DNA from: Cochleicola gelatinilyticus
GTDB taxonomy: Bacteria > Bacteroidota > Bacteroidia > Flavobacteriales > Flavobacteriaceae
DNA length: 64,000 nucleotides
Reading direction: 5' to 3'
Assembly (NCBI RefSeq): GCF_001637325.1
Contig: NZ_LRXL01000026.1
Coordinates: 434,001 to 498,000, forward strand
Both the position numbers and the translations under genes were made by a program. Positions 16,264 to 25,104 of this stretch are shown one piece after another. Below the pieces are notes generated by a model. It was given only the letters and a program-made list of their open reading frames with translations. It searched no databases and had not been told where the DNA came from. Each line of letters begins with the position of its first letter. Within the stretch, counting starts at the first letter, position 1.

Positions 16264-18039
16264 TTAGTCTACAATATTCATTTTTTTCAAGAGAAAAGAG
16301 GCGTTCATATTCTTACAAATTCCGGGCTTGAACGTATAATCAAAGTACAATTCGTCGTTATCTATTCGTGCGTCGAAATAATAATTTTTTACTTCGGGCA
16401 ATGTTTCTGAAACTTCACACAAACTAAGATCGTGGGTTGCGATGATTCCCGTGGAGTGACTCGCCACTAGTTTTTCTACAAATTTTCGGGAGCCGATGGC
16501 TTTATCGGTACTGTTGGTTCCTTTTAATATTTCATCTAAAATAATAAAGTAGCTGTCTTTTTCTATCGCATCCACAATGAATTTTAAGCGTTTCAATTCA
16601 CTGAAAAAATACGATTCATCATCGGTGAGGCTGTCTGTGGTACGCATGCTCGTGATTAATTTTACTGGCTTGTAGAGGGCTTCTTTTGCATTGGTTGGCA
16701 ACCCGACATTACCCATAACAATCTGTAAAGCAACCGTTCGTAAAAACGTACTTTTCCCCGCCATATTCGCACCGGTGACAATAAAAAATTCCTCAGAATC
16801 GATTTGAATGTCATTGCGTATAGCTACGTCCGGGTTTAATAACGGGTGTGCCGCTTCTGTTATCGCAAGTAGTTCATTTCCGCTGGCTATTTTGGGAAAT
16901 ACATAATCGGGATGATTAAAAGCATAATTTCCAAGACTGTTGTACGCATCGAAAAAAGTCACGGTCTTAAACCATCCGTTCACCTGATCTTTATTTTCAG
17001 AAATCCATTTTTCAATACGGTGTGACTGTAACAAATCGCGTAGCATGAATCCGTTAGCGATCACACCAATTAGCATATTCGCCCGTTGGTCGAGCGCATC
17101 GAGATGTTTTGAGAATTGCTGTAACGCTTCAGAGGCTTTTCGGTTGCTTGTTATCACTGCATTTCTTTTTTCCGATAATAATTCCGAAGTAAATGTTTCG
17201 CCTTCAATTGCAGCGATTAATTTATAAAATTGCTCGAACGTACTCTGTATGGCATTCGTTTTAGAAGATAATTCGTTTACCTTTTTTAAATACCGCCCCG
17301 ATATTGCTAATCCTAACAAAAACCACCCAAAAACAATATAACCTGATATCTGATCGAAAAAATAGAGTCCCAGCAAAAGTGCAGACACTATAGAGAAACC
17401 ATACGATATGGCTTTGATCCCTTTAGGTATAAACGCTGTATAGTGTTGCAACCAATCTGTTACAAAGTGCGATGAAACTTCCGTTTTTACTAAAGAGCCG
17501 ATGGCAGAAAATTGTTGTCGCCAAGAAGCTTTTTTAGAAAGTTCGGCAACTGCTTGCTGTTTTTCTGGAATATTTTCAATCGAGTTTTCAGTAAATAAGT
17601 GTGCAAGTTCATCGCTTCCACTTTCTAATGCGGTTCGGTTCATGTACTGAAAAAACGAACCCCTTCCGAAGAGATCAATATCCTGTGAATACGCATGCAG
17701 GGGATCATGGTATTTTGCACCTTCAGGAAGGTGATGAAATACGCCACTCAATACTTCCAATTCTGTTTCATTCTCCGCGATAAGTGCTTTTTTAAGATCT
17801 CGTTGGTATTGTAAGTTACTATGTCGTGAAACCATCCAGATAAAACTTACAATTCCGGCTAGAATGATAGCAATAACAATACGAGTATCTCCAAAGGCAA
17901 AATAAATTGCAACGCAAATTCCTATAAAAATCAGTAACCGTAATGTACTGGACAGGGTAAGTTTTTTCTTTAGAACCTGTAATTCCTGACGATATTTTTC
18001 AATTTGGGCGGTATAAAATTCGAGGGGCGATTGTTTCAT
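16264..18039 (-). CDS. MutS-like ATPase with four predicted membrane helices
   Basis: The ATG at 18039 overlaps the previous stop in an ATGA, so it is preferred to an upstream start at 18159. Two hydrophobic helices lie near residues 30-70 (LLIFIGICVAIYFAF, IAIILAGIVSFIWMV) and two more in the segment GFSIVSALLLGLYFF to GWFLLGLAISG. The C-terminal third is a MutS ATPase domain: Walker A TGANMAGKSTFLRT, SMRTTDSLTDDESYFFSEL, Walker B FIILDEILKGTNS and ATHDLSL. The mismatch-binding domain I is absent. Its role is unknown; a membrane-linked DNA or ABC-like function is possible. Confidence 0.85.
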   Translation of the reverse strand: MKQSPLEFYTAQIEKYRQELQVLKKKLTLSSTLRLLIFIGICVAIYFAFGDTRIVIAIILAGIVSFIWMVSRHSNLQYQRDLKKALIAENETELEVLSGVFHHLPEGAKYHDPLHAYSQDIDLFGRGSFFQYMNRTALESGSDELAHLFTENSIENIPEKQQAVAELSKKASWRQQFSAIGSLVKTEVSSHFVTDWLQHYTAFIPKGIKAISYGFSIVSALLLGLYFFDQISGYIVFGWFLLGLAISGRYLKKVNELSSKTNAIQSTFEQFYKLIAAIEGETFTSELLSEKRNAVITSNRKASEALQQFSKHLDALDQRANMLIGVIANGFMLRDLLQSHRIEKWISENKDQVNGWFKTVTFFDAYNSLGNYAFNHPDYVFPKIASGNELLAITEAAHPLLNPDVAIRNDIQIDSEEFFIVTGANMAGKSTFLRTVALQIVMGNVGLPTNAKEALYKPVKLITSMRTTDSLTDDESYFFSELKRLKFIVDAIEKDSYFIILDEILKGTNSTDKAIGSRKFVEKLVASHSTGIIATHDLSLCEVSETLPEVKNYYFDARIDNDELYFDYTFKPGICKNMNASFLLKKMNIVD

Positions 18040-18392
18040 AAAGCAGCTAATTCGGCTTGTAATTTTTTTGTGAGACCTTTTACTATTAGATCGTAAGAAT
18101 GATCGATAAGTTCGAGCACTAATTTCTTCGGAATTCCTTCCAATACAACCGTATTCCAATGTTGTTTATTCATGTGGTATCCGGGGGTAATTATTCCATC
18201 GTATTCTTCCCGCAATTCGAGGGCACGTTCGGGATCGCATTTTAAATTGGCGGAAGAGGGATGTTTTTCGAGCGAGCACAACGCGAACATTTTATTCATT
18301 ACTTTAAACACAAGGGTGCTGTTATCGAAAGGGAAGGACTCGGTGACGCCTTTTTTTGCCATGCAATAACTTCTAAATTCTTCTACATTCAT
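18036..18392 (-). CDS. MmcQ/YjbR family DNA-binding protein
   Basis: The 118-residue protein matches the YjbR/CyaY-like fold: it starts MNVEEFRSYCMAKKGVTESFPFD, has VMNKMFALCSLE and the conserved GYHMNKQHWNTVVLEG segment, and ends with a helical LIDHSYDLIVKGL. Proteins of this group are often called DNA-binding, but direct proof is limited. It starts 1 bp after the transglutaminase gene ends and overlaps the MutS-like gene start by 4 bp, so these genes are likely translated together. Confidence 0.9.
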   Translation of the reverse strand: MNVEEFRSYCMAKKGVTESFPFDNSTLVFKVMNKMFALCSLEKHPSSANLKCDPERALELREEYDGIITPGYHMNKQHWNTVVLEGIPKKLVLELIDHSYDLIVKGLTKKLQAELAAL

Positions 18393-18393
18393 A

Positions 18394-19362
18394 TTATTGA
18401 ATTTTATACCCCAATGCTGGTTCTCCGTCGAAATAGATTAACAGATTTTCAACACCAATTTGTAAAGGCACTACAAAATGCAACCGGTTGTCTTCTTTTT
18501 TAATACGAGTTACTTCCTTTTTTGAAGCCCCATACGAATATGAGATCAATTCCGGATTTACATTTCGTAACTGAAACGTGACTTCACCGTTGGCACCTTG
18601 GGAAGAAATAATTCCGTTAAGCGGCATTTCTACATCCTCACGACGTAACTTTTCGGGAATTATAATTGGCATGCTCGCAAACACTTCTTTAGAAATTACC
18701 TCATCGATAAAGGCATCTTCGTACATGTCGGGATAATGGTTTTTAAAAAATAATTCCGGCGGTGTTTTAAAATAGAAATAGCTTGGATCCTTTATAAAGG
18801 TTCCGTTGTATCTTCCTGCACCCCAGGTAGGATCGAAAAGATACGACTTACCATCGATGGTTGCTACATTCCACATATGGCTTTTCTTAAAAGGTCTTCC
18901 TATATCTTGAAACCCAGCTTTGGTGTCTCCACGCACGAGATAATTAGGAATGCCTTGTAATTCACATAGTTTTTCAAATAACAGCGCATACCCTTCACAC
19001 ACGGCAACTCCTTTTTGAAGCGTTCTTTTTATGATCTGTTCGCGTGTTTTCTCTTCTTTAGTATTCCGTTCCCTATAATCTTTAAAACTGAAATTAAATT
19101 GCTTATACTCTTCTGGATCGTACGCTACATTTTGAATGATCCAACTGTAAATGGCACGCACTTTTTCTTCCGAAGTAAAAAAATCACGGCTTATTAATTT
19201 AGAGAGTGCTTCCGCGTTCTGAAACTCTTCAGGGTATAATTGAATGGTAGCATCTACGCGCTCGTAATCCTGCGCAAAAGATATTGAAAAGCTTCCCACG
19301 AAGAGCAATACGAATAAAACCAATCTGGCGCCCCTAATTTGTAGTCTACTAAGCGATCTCAT
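18394..19362 (-). CDS. Secreted transglutaminase-like (cysteine protease fold) protein
   Basis: A signal peptide (LVLFVLLFVGSFSISFAQ, ending at residue 31) precedes a transglutaminase core. The catalytic triad is visible as C122 (VCEGYA), H162 (SHMWN) and D177 (LFDPTWG). The C-terminal about 120 residues form beta-rich sequence resembling the KyphoA/transglut_core family tail. It is probably periplasmic or outer-membrane associated, acting on proteins or peptidoglycan-linked peptides; the substrate is unknown. Its first 14 bp overlap the end of the DUF4230 gene. Confidence 0.87.
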   Translation of the reverse strand: MRSLSRLQIRGARLVLFVLLFVGSFSISFAQDYERVDATIQLYPEEFQNAEALSKLISRDFFTSEEKVRAIYSWIIQNVAYDPEEYKQFNFSFKDYRERNTKEEKTREQIIKRTLQKGVAVCEGYALLFEKLCELQGIPNYLVRGDTKAGFQDIGRPFKKSHMWNVATIDGKSYLFDPTWGAGRYNGTFIKDPSYFYFKTPPELFFKNHYPDMYEDAFIDEVISKEVFASMPIIIPEKLRREDVEMPLNGIISSQGANGEVTFQLRNVNPELISYSYGASKKEVTRIKKEDNRLHFVVPLQIGVENLLIYFDGEPALGYKIQ

Positions 19363-19978
19363 TTTTTTCTGAGCTTATTTTTTTTACTGGTGTCTCTATC
19401 TGCAATGCCGAATAATCGAGTTTCCAATTAATGGTTTCTACCAGTTTTTCCATTAAATGAATGGTTTCTAAAGCTTGTTTAGATGCTTCCTGTAACAAGC
19501 CACTACTTGGCACTTTGTCTACAATATGTTGTTTTGCTTCTCGGTTAATTTCTGTGAGGTCGGTCGCGGTAAACGGATTTGCCCACCCTTCTTTTTTATC
19601 GTAATATTTAAAGTCGGTTTCGATGGTAAGCATTTCTGGTTGCGGAAAATTGGTAAGGGTGATCGTTCTCGTATTCGTATCGGCATCCATTTTTATTTTG
19701 GTAAGATCGAACCCGATATGTGCTTTGGCTTCAATAAGTACGAGTGCCTTTTTACTTCCGAGGAAGAGATTGAGCCATTTATCTTTTACATTTTCATAAT
19801 GGTATATTTCTGAAAAATCCCCTTCCACCGTAATAAATTTACAGACACTTCGAATTTTTTCCATCAAAATAACCGACTGCGAATTAACGCGTTGTTTCTT
19901 TCTTCCTTTACTGAAAAAAGAGAACACAAAATACGCGACAACCGCTCCAAACGCTAATCCTATAAATAATAATTCCAT
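19349..19978 (-). CDS. DUF4230 family membrane-anchored protein
   Basis: The 209-residue protein has one N-terminal helix (LLFIGLAFGAVVAYFVFSFF) and a soluble domain that fits DUF4230, including KALVLIEAKAHIGFDLTKI and a helical C-terminal part (EASKQALETIHLMEKLVE). The function of the family is unknown. It starts 2 bp after the DUF4260 gene and overlaps the transglutaminase gene by 14 bp. Confidence 0.82.
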   Translation of the reverse strand: MELLFIGLAFGAVVAYFVFSFFSKGRKKQRVNSQSVILMEKIRSVCKFITVEGDFSEIYHYENVKDKWLNLFLGSKKALVLIEAKAHIGFDLTKIKMDADTNTRTITLTNFPQPEMLTIETDFKYYDKKEGWANPFTATDLTEINREAKQHIVDKVPSSGLLQEASKQALETIHLMEKLVETINWKLDYSALQIETPVKKISSEKNEIA

Positions 19979-19980
19979 TG

Positions 19981-20334
19981 TTATTTTTTTCCTATCGTTC
20001 CAAGATGTGTGTTTTGAAAACTATCGGGATATTTCAATCCGTAGCCAAACATGCGATCCATTGCCGAATGCGAGAACAAAATTACACCAATTAAAGTACA
20101 AAGGTCTCCGAATAAAAACATTCCTGCAAGGAGTATGCCGATTGCAATTCCTTTGTGATGAAATACATTGTATGTTATGGCACCAAGTCTGGGGTTAATT
20201 AAATAGCCGAGCATTCCGATGTCTGGCACTAACAATAATGCTGGAAACCACCACCACACATAAGAAAGCTGTGAAAATAGGGCGATACCTAAGACAAACT
20301 GAGCAAATTCCTCGATTTTTAAAATGCGGTTCAT
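19981..20334 (-). CDS. DUF4260 family small integral membrane protein
   Basis: The ATG at 20334 gives a 117-residue protein starting MNRILKIEEFAQFVLGIALF; it is 1 bp after the upstream stop, so it is preferred over the longer start at 20379 inside that gene. Three or four hydrophobic helices are visible, with the family motifs LLVPDIGMLGYLINPRLG and SHSAMDRMFGYGLKY. Function unknown. Confidence 0.87.
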   Translation of the reverse strand: MNRILKIEEFAQFVLGIALFSQLSYVWWWFPALLLVPDIGMLGYLINPRLGAITYNVFHHKGIAIGILLAGMFLFGDLCTLIGVILFSHSAMDRMFGYGLKYPDSFQNTHLGTIGKK

Positions 20335-20335
20335 G

Positions 20336-21082
20336 TTATATGTACGTGTAAAGAATAGGTTTACTTGGCGCAGCATCATTATGAAATGGTGCTATTTGTA
20401 AATTTAAAAGATATTCCCCGTCTTGGATAGAATTAGGGACATAAATTAATTCTGAAATAGTGGCTTGGTATCGTGGTGCTTCGGGGTAATTCCAAAAGGC
20501 TTTGTGGGCCAATAAAGCACCCTCATCTTTTTCTTTATCTACGGAAGGCAGATCAATCAAAAGATGCTGTATTCCTAATTCACGTATAAGTAACGCAGCT
20601 TCCTCATGCAAGTAAGGCCAATTGGTATGAGAATAATGCCGGTGTTTTTTTGAAGCCGTATTGGGAAGCGTTCTTATAATTAATGCTTCGGGAATCGTTC
20701 CATTAAGCACTTTCTCGATCTGTGACTTCGGAATGACTGCGTCTTCTCCTATGGTTTCTGGCACGACTGAAATCACTTTTGCATGAAAAAAAAACGATTG
20801 CAGGGCTTCGTTCACCGAATGAAACTCTTTCGAAATATGCCCCACACATTCGGTGTGTGTACCGTGTGCATGCGGATTAAACATAATAGTATTAAAATTT
20901 ACGGAAGCTCCCTCACTCACTTTTCCCACCCAATTGTCGAGCTTTACGGGCTCTATTTTAGGTGCCTCCAAATACCACGCTAATGGATTTTTTTCTGAAT
21001 TACATAAAGGAATCGATATATCTAATGGTTTGGAAAGATCGGCAGTTAAGAGCGTATCGTTAATTTTAAAAGTTGCGTGCAT
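20336..21082 (-). CDS. Cyclase family protein (kynurenine formamidase-like fold)
   Basis: The first ATG at 21082 gives MHATFKINDTLLTADLSKP; a TTG further upstream is less likely. The metal-site motif of the family, HxGTHxx, appears as HAHGTHTECVGH, and SKPLDISIPL and LLIDLPSVD fit the swivelling beta/alpha fold. These hydrolases open amide or ester bonds, with arylformamidase being the best-known member, but no tryptophan-pathway genes are nearby, so the substrate is open. It lies 47 bp after hemW. Confidence 0.85.
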   Translation of the reverse strand: MHATFKINDTLLTADLSKPLDISIPLCNSEKNPLAWYLEAPKIEPVKLDNWVGKVSEGASVNFNTIMFNPHAHGTHTECVGHISKEFHSVNEALQSFFFHAKVISVVPETIGEDAVIPKSQIEKVLNGTIPEALIIRTLPNTASKKHRHYSHTNWPYLHEEAALLIRELGIQHLLIDLPSVDKEKDEGALLAHKAFWNYPEAPRYQATISELIYVPNSIQDGEYLLNLQIAPFHNDAAPSKPILYTYI

Positions 21083-21129
21083 AGTACCATCAAGTTGAGA
21101 TAACAAGATACGATAATAGAAGATAATAC

Positions 21130-22260
21130 TTAATCAAGTGAAATTAAAAACAGATCGCTAGCGATTCCATCGCTTAAAAATTTTCCTTTTCGGGTTACTT
21201 TTAATCGGTCTTCTTCCTGTACTAGTAATTTAGTGTTAAGATGTTGATCAGCTTGTTGTAATACATACGTTTTATAATCTTTTCCGAAGTTGGCTGCTAC
21301 TTCTTCCAAAGAAATACCTCCTATGGTGCGAAGACGGGTCATTACATATTCGTTGTACCGATCTCTTACCGAAAGTGTTTCGCGTTCTATAGGAAGAATG
21401 CCTGCTTCGATCGCCTTTATATATTTAGTATTGTTGCTCACATTCCAGCTTCTGCGTGTACCATCGTAACTATGTCCAGAAGGTCCTACGCCTAAATAGG
21501 GTTTCCCCATCCAGTAGCCTGTATTGTTTTGAGAGTAAAAACCAGGTTTACTAAAGTTTGAAAATTCGTAATTCTCGTATCCAGCGGCTTCGGTTTTTTC
21601 CAACAAATGTTCGTAATGGGCTGCCGCTAAAGCATCTTCGACGGGAGGCACTATTCCTTTTTTAATAAAAGTTTCTAATGCGGTTTTGGGCTCAACAGTC
21701 AAGGCATAACAGGAAAGATGTGGCACATTTAGGTTAAGCGCGATATCGAGGTTTTTAATCCATCGTTCGACAGGCATTCCTGGAACGCCGTAAATAAGAT
21801 CGATACTACTATTCGGAAAATATTTGGTTGCCATTTTAATACACGCCAATGCTTCCTCTGCGTTGTGTGCTCGGTTCATTAAAGTAAGGTCTTCTTCAAA
21901 AAAGGATTGGACTCCGATGGAAAGTCGGTTAATGGGTGATTTTGAAAAAGCTTCGAGGGTTGCTTCAGAAAGGTCGTCAGGGTTGGCTTCTAGTGTGATC
22001 TCTGGATTTTCAGAGAGGACGTAGTGTTTTTGAATGGTTTCAAAAAGTTGTATAAGTTCTTCCGAAGTAAGCAAAGACGGTGTTCCTCCACCAAAATAAA
22101 TGGTTTGTACGACCTCATTAATTTCATCTTTCCGAAGTAGTAATTCGTTACAGATCGCATCGATAACGCGCTGTTTGTGTTTTAGTGAGGTTGAAAAATG
22201 AAAGTCACAGTAATGACACGCCTGCTTACAAAATGGGATGTGGATGTAGATGCCGCTCAT
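21130..22260 (-). CDS. hemW: HemW-type radical SAM haem chaperone
   Basis: The 376-residue protein starts MSGIYIHIPFCKQACHYCDF with the CxxxCxxC cluster motif at C11, C15, C18, followed by GGGTPSLLT and the GVQSF segment. Length and motifs match HemW (formerly called oxygen-independent coproporphyrinogen oxidase-like), which is thought to pass haem to target proteins rather than oxidise the porphyrin. It follows ruvC by 20 bp, an arrangement expected of co-transcribed housekeeping genes. Confidence 0.93.
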   Translation of the reverse strand: MSGIYIHIPFCKQACHYCDFHFSTSLKHKQRVIDAICNELLLRKDEINEVVQTIYFGGGTPSLLTSEELIQLFETIQKHYVLSENPEITLEANPDDLSEATLEAFSKSPINRLSIGVQSFFEEDLTLMNRAHNAEEALACIKMATKYFPNSSIDLIYGVPGMPVERWIKNLDIALNLNVPHLSCYALTVEPKTALETFIKKGIVPPVEDALAAAHYEHLLEKTEAAGYENYEFSNFSKPGFYSQNNTGYWMGKPYLGVGPSGHSYDGTRRSWNVSNNTKYIKAIEAGILPIERETLSVRDRYNEYVMTRLRTIGGISLEEVAANFGKDYKTYVLQQADQHLNTKLLVQEEDRLKVTRKGKFLSDGIASDLFLISLD

Positions 22261-22280
22261 TGTTGGTTCCTTGCTTAGAA

Positions 22281-22835
22281 TTACTTCTTAACTCGATCTT
22301 CATTTTGCTTTACAAATGCCGCCCAACCCGTGTAGCTTTTTCCCGTTTCGATACGTCCTGCATTGTAAAAATGGCACACCGCTGCCGCAAGACCATCGGT
22401 GCTATCTAGGTTTTTTGGTAGCGTTTTTAATCCAAGTGTGCTTTGCAACATTTTAGCCACTTGTTCTTTACTGGCATTTCCGTTTCCGGTGATCGCCATT
22501 TTAATTTTTTTAGGGGAATATTCAGTAATGGGAATTTGCCGTGATAATCCTGCTGCCATGGCAACTCCTTGAGCTCTTCCTAGCTTTAACATCGATTGCA
22601 CGTTTTTTCCGAAGAAAGGAGCCTCGATCGCAATTTCGTCCGGATGGTAGCTGTCTATGAGCTCGATGGTGCGTTCAAAAATATAGCGCAAACGCACATA
22701 ATGATCGTCGTATTTAGAAAGTTGCAGTTCGTTTAACTGAAGAAACTCCATTTTTTTTCCCACCACTTTTATGAGTCCGAACCCCATGATGGTCGTCCCG
22801 GGGTCGATGCCTAATATGATTTTTTCTGAAGTCAT
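22281..22835 (-). CDS. ruvC: Holliday junction endonuclease RuvC
   Basis: The 184-residue protein has the RNase H-like acidic residues of RuvC: D11 in GIDPGTT, the glutamate in IAIEAPFFG, and the C-terminal aspartate in STDGLAAAVCH. The segment KLGRAQGVAMAA is also typical. RuvC cuts Holliday junctions with RuvAB. It is the first gene of a nine-gene minus-strand run and is divergent from the flippase-like gene, with only 31 bp between the starts. Confidence 0.96.
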   Translation of the reverse strand: MTSEKIILGIDPGTTIMGFGLIKVVGKKMEFLQLNELQLSKYDDHYVRLRYIFERTIELIDSYHPDEIAIEAPFFGKNVQSMLKLGRAQGVAMAAGLSRQIPITEYSPKKIKMAITGNGNASKEQVAKMLQSTLGLKTLPKNLDSTDGLAAAVCHFYNAGRIETGKSYTGWAAFVKQNEDRVKK

Positions 22836-22866
22836 TCGTGGGTAAATTTAGTACTTTAGCACGCGT

Positions 22867-23817
22867 ATGCAGCCTTCCCACAAATCTAAACAATATCTAT
22901 TCGTTGCCCTAAAGGTTTTTATACTAACGATCACCTTTGGGTATATCTATTACAAAGTAACTCACAGCGAGACACTGAGGTTTTCGGATTTTGTACAGTT
23001 CATTGCTTCTAAACAACATGTACTTCGCTCTTTTTGTTTGTTTGTTTTACTCGCTGCTTTAAATTGGTTTTTCGAGATTTTAAAATGGAAGACAATAGCT
23101 TCAGTAGTGCGGCACATACCCTTTAAAACAGCATTGAAACAATCGCTAGCTTCGCTTACAGTTTCATTAGCTACACCTAATCGCATTGGAGAGTACGGAG
23201 CCAAAGCCTATTTTTTTCCGAAGAAAGACCGAAAGAAAATACTGCTACTCACGTTTTTTTCGAACGGAATGCAACTTACAGCTACGGGTTGTTTTGGTGG
23301 TATCGGACTTGCGTATTTACTCAACAAACAAGTACTAACTTTTTCGATACTAAATACACTATTATTCCTTGTTATTTTTGTACTATTAGTAGTATTTGGA
23401 TACCTTTTTAAAGAGCGAGATTTCTTAACCAAAGGACTCTCGATTGTAAATGTGACGGCCTACATTAAGCAACTACCAACGAACGTAACATTAAAAACTA
23501 TTCTATTCTCCTTAATTCGATACACCCTATTTAGCAGTTTGTTTCTTCTTACGCTATGGTTCTTTGGAGCGGTTATTTCTTGGCAGGAAGGCATGTGTCT
23601 CATTTTTGCCATGTACTTATTTGTATCTGCCATTCCCACGTTATTTGTATTAGATGTTGTCGTACGTGGAGGAGTCGCCGTTTGGTTATTTTCGCTCGCC
23701 GGCGTTTCTGAAATAATCGTACTTTCTACCGTATTACTCATGTGGCTGCTTAATTTTGTAATTCCAGCAGTTTGGGGAAGTCTGTATGTTGCCACTTATA
23801 CTTTGGAAAAGGAATGA
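22867..23817 (+). CDS. Flippase-like integral membrane protein (lysylphosphatidylglycerol synthase TM-type)
   Basis: The 316-residue protein has about seven or eight hydrophobic helices and the family segments LNWFFEILKWKTIA, SLATPNRIGEYGAKAYF and VRGGVAVWLFSLAG. This fits the LPG_synthase_TM family, whose members move lipids or lipid-linked sugars. The stop overlaps the start of a glycosyltransferase in ATGA, so the pair is probably involved in making or moving a lipid-linked glycan. That link is inference from gene order. Confidence 0.8.
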   Translation: MQPSHKSKQYLFVALKVFILTITFGYIYYKVTHSETLRFSDFVQFIASKQHVLRSFCLFVLLAALNWFFEILKWKTIASVVRHIPFKTALKQSLASLTVSLATPNRIGEYGAKAYFFPKKDRKKILLLTFFSNGMQLTATGCFGGIGLAYLLNKQVLTFSILNTLLFLVIFVLLVVFGYLFKERDFLTKGLSIVNVTAYIKQLPTNVTLKTILFSLIRYTLFSSLFLLTLWFFGAVISWQEGMCLIFAMYLFVSAIPTLFVLDVVVRGGVAVWLFSLAGVSEIIVLSTVLLMWLLNFVIPAVWGSLYVATYTLEKE

Positions 23818-24980
23818 TCTATATCTTCGGAATACTATTGTTAGGATACGCTTTTAGTCTAGGGATGCTATTGTATGGTTTTAGATCACTTTCGGAAACT
23901 GCTTTGGAAGATAAAAAAGTACCTACTACTGAAACTGCTTCGGAAGAAGTTACCCGGTTTTCTATTATTATTCCGTTTCGAAATGAAGCACAGCACCTTC
24001 CGAAGTTAGTAGCCTCTTTATTACAACTTTCATATCCTTCTGAAGCTTTTGAAGTGCTTTTTGTAGATGATGCTTCCGAAGATGCTTCCGAAGCAATTCT
24101 AGGTAACACCTTAAAAGCTCATCCTGAATTTAGACATACTATTTTAAAAAATAAACGAACCTCAGCTTCCCCTAAAAAAGATGCTATTTCTGAAGCCCTA
24201 CACCACGCAAAAAACCAGTGGATCGTTACTACCGATGCGGATTGTGAAGTACTTCCTACTTGGCTCACAGCACTCCATAATTGCATCGTTTTGCAAAACC
24301 CGGTGCTAATTGCCGCGCCTATTTTGTATACAAGCACTACTAAGGTCGTGCAACAATTTCAGCAATTAGACGGACTGAGCCTACAAATGGTCACTATGGG
24401 TGGCTTCGGATTACAACATCCGCTACTCTGCAATGGCGCTAATCTTGCCTACCAGAAAGATGCTTTTGAAACGGTAAACGGATTTTCGGGAAATGATCAT
24501 ATTGCGAGTGGGGATGATATTTTTTTATTGGATAAAATCAGGGACCATTTTCCAAAACAGGTTACGTATTTAAAATCGAAAGATGCGGTTGTTTCCACAC
24601 ATCCACAACCCACTTGGAAAAAAGTACTTGCACAACGGGTACGGTGGGCTTCGAAAACTTCACAACAGGAAAATTGGATCTCGAAACTACTAGGAATGTG
24701 GGTATTGATGACAAACTTGGGATTGCTCTTAGGATGGGTTTCTGCATTTATATCTCCATCGACTTTCTATTTTTACTTCTTATTTGTAATTCTAAAATGG
24801 GGAATCGATAGTTATATGCTTTACACCTCCGCACATTTTTTTGAACTTAAAATTAACGCAAAAGCACTGATAGCCTCGTTGTTGGTCTATCCGTTACTAA
24901 CGGTTACGATACTCTTACAAAGTGTATCGGGAAGTTACGAATGGAAAGGGAGAGCGTTTAAGGCAAAAGGTACTCATTAA
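23814..24980 (+). CDS. Family 2 glycosyltransferase, membrane-bound
   Basis: The ATG at 23814 overlaps the upstream stop by 4 bp and is preferred to a non-ATG start at 23772. The protein has an N-terminal helix, a GT-A domain with FVDDASEDASE, the metal motif TDADCE and QRVRW (the QxxRW motif of processive or membrane GT2 enzymes), and three C-terminal helices. It most likely adds sugar to a lipid or polymer at the inner membrane. The sugar donor cannot be told from the sequence. Confidence 0.88.
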   Translation: MIYIFGILLLGYAFSLGMLLYGFRSLSETALEDKKVPTTETASEEVTRFSIIIPFRNEAQHLPKLVASLLQLSYPSEAFEVLFVDDASEDASEAILGNTLKAHPEFRHTILKNKRTSASPKKDAISEALHHAKNQWIVTTDADCEVLPTWLTALHNCIVLQNPVLIAAPILYTSTTKVVQQFQQLDGLSLQMVTMGGFGLQHPLLCNGANLAYQKDAFETVNGFSGNDHIASGDDIFLLDKIRDHFPKQVTYLKSKDAVVSTHPQPTWKKVLAQRVRWASKTSQQENWISKLLGMWVLMTNLGLLLGWVSAFISPSTFYFYFLFVILKWGIDSYMLYTSAHFFELKINAKALIASLLVYPLLTVTILLQSVSGSYEWKGRAFKAKGTH

Positions 24981-25104
24981 TAAATCCAGCCTTCAACTAA
25001 TTTAACTTCTAAAGTAAGCTGTAACTCATTATACATTTGAATCTTAACTTTTTTATTTTCGGTTCTTATATATTTGTTAGGCACAATTAAAAATACAATC
25101 GTCA

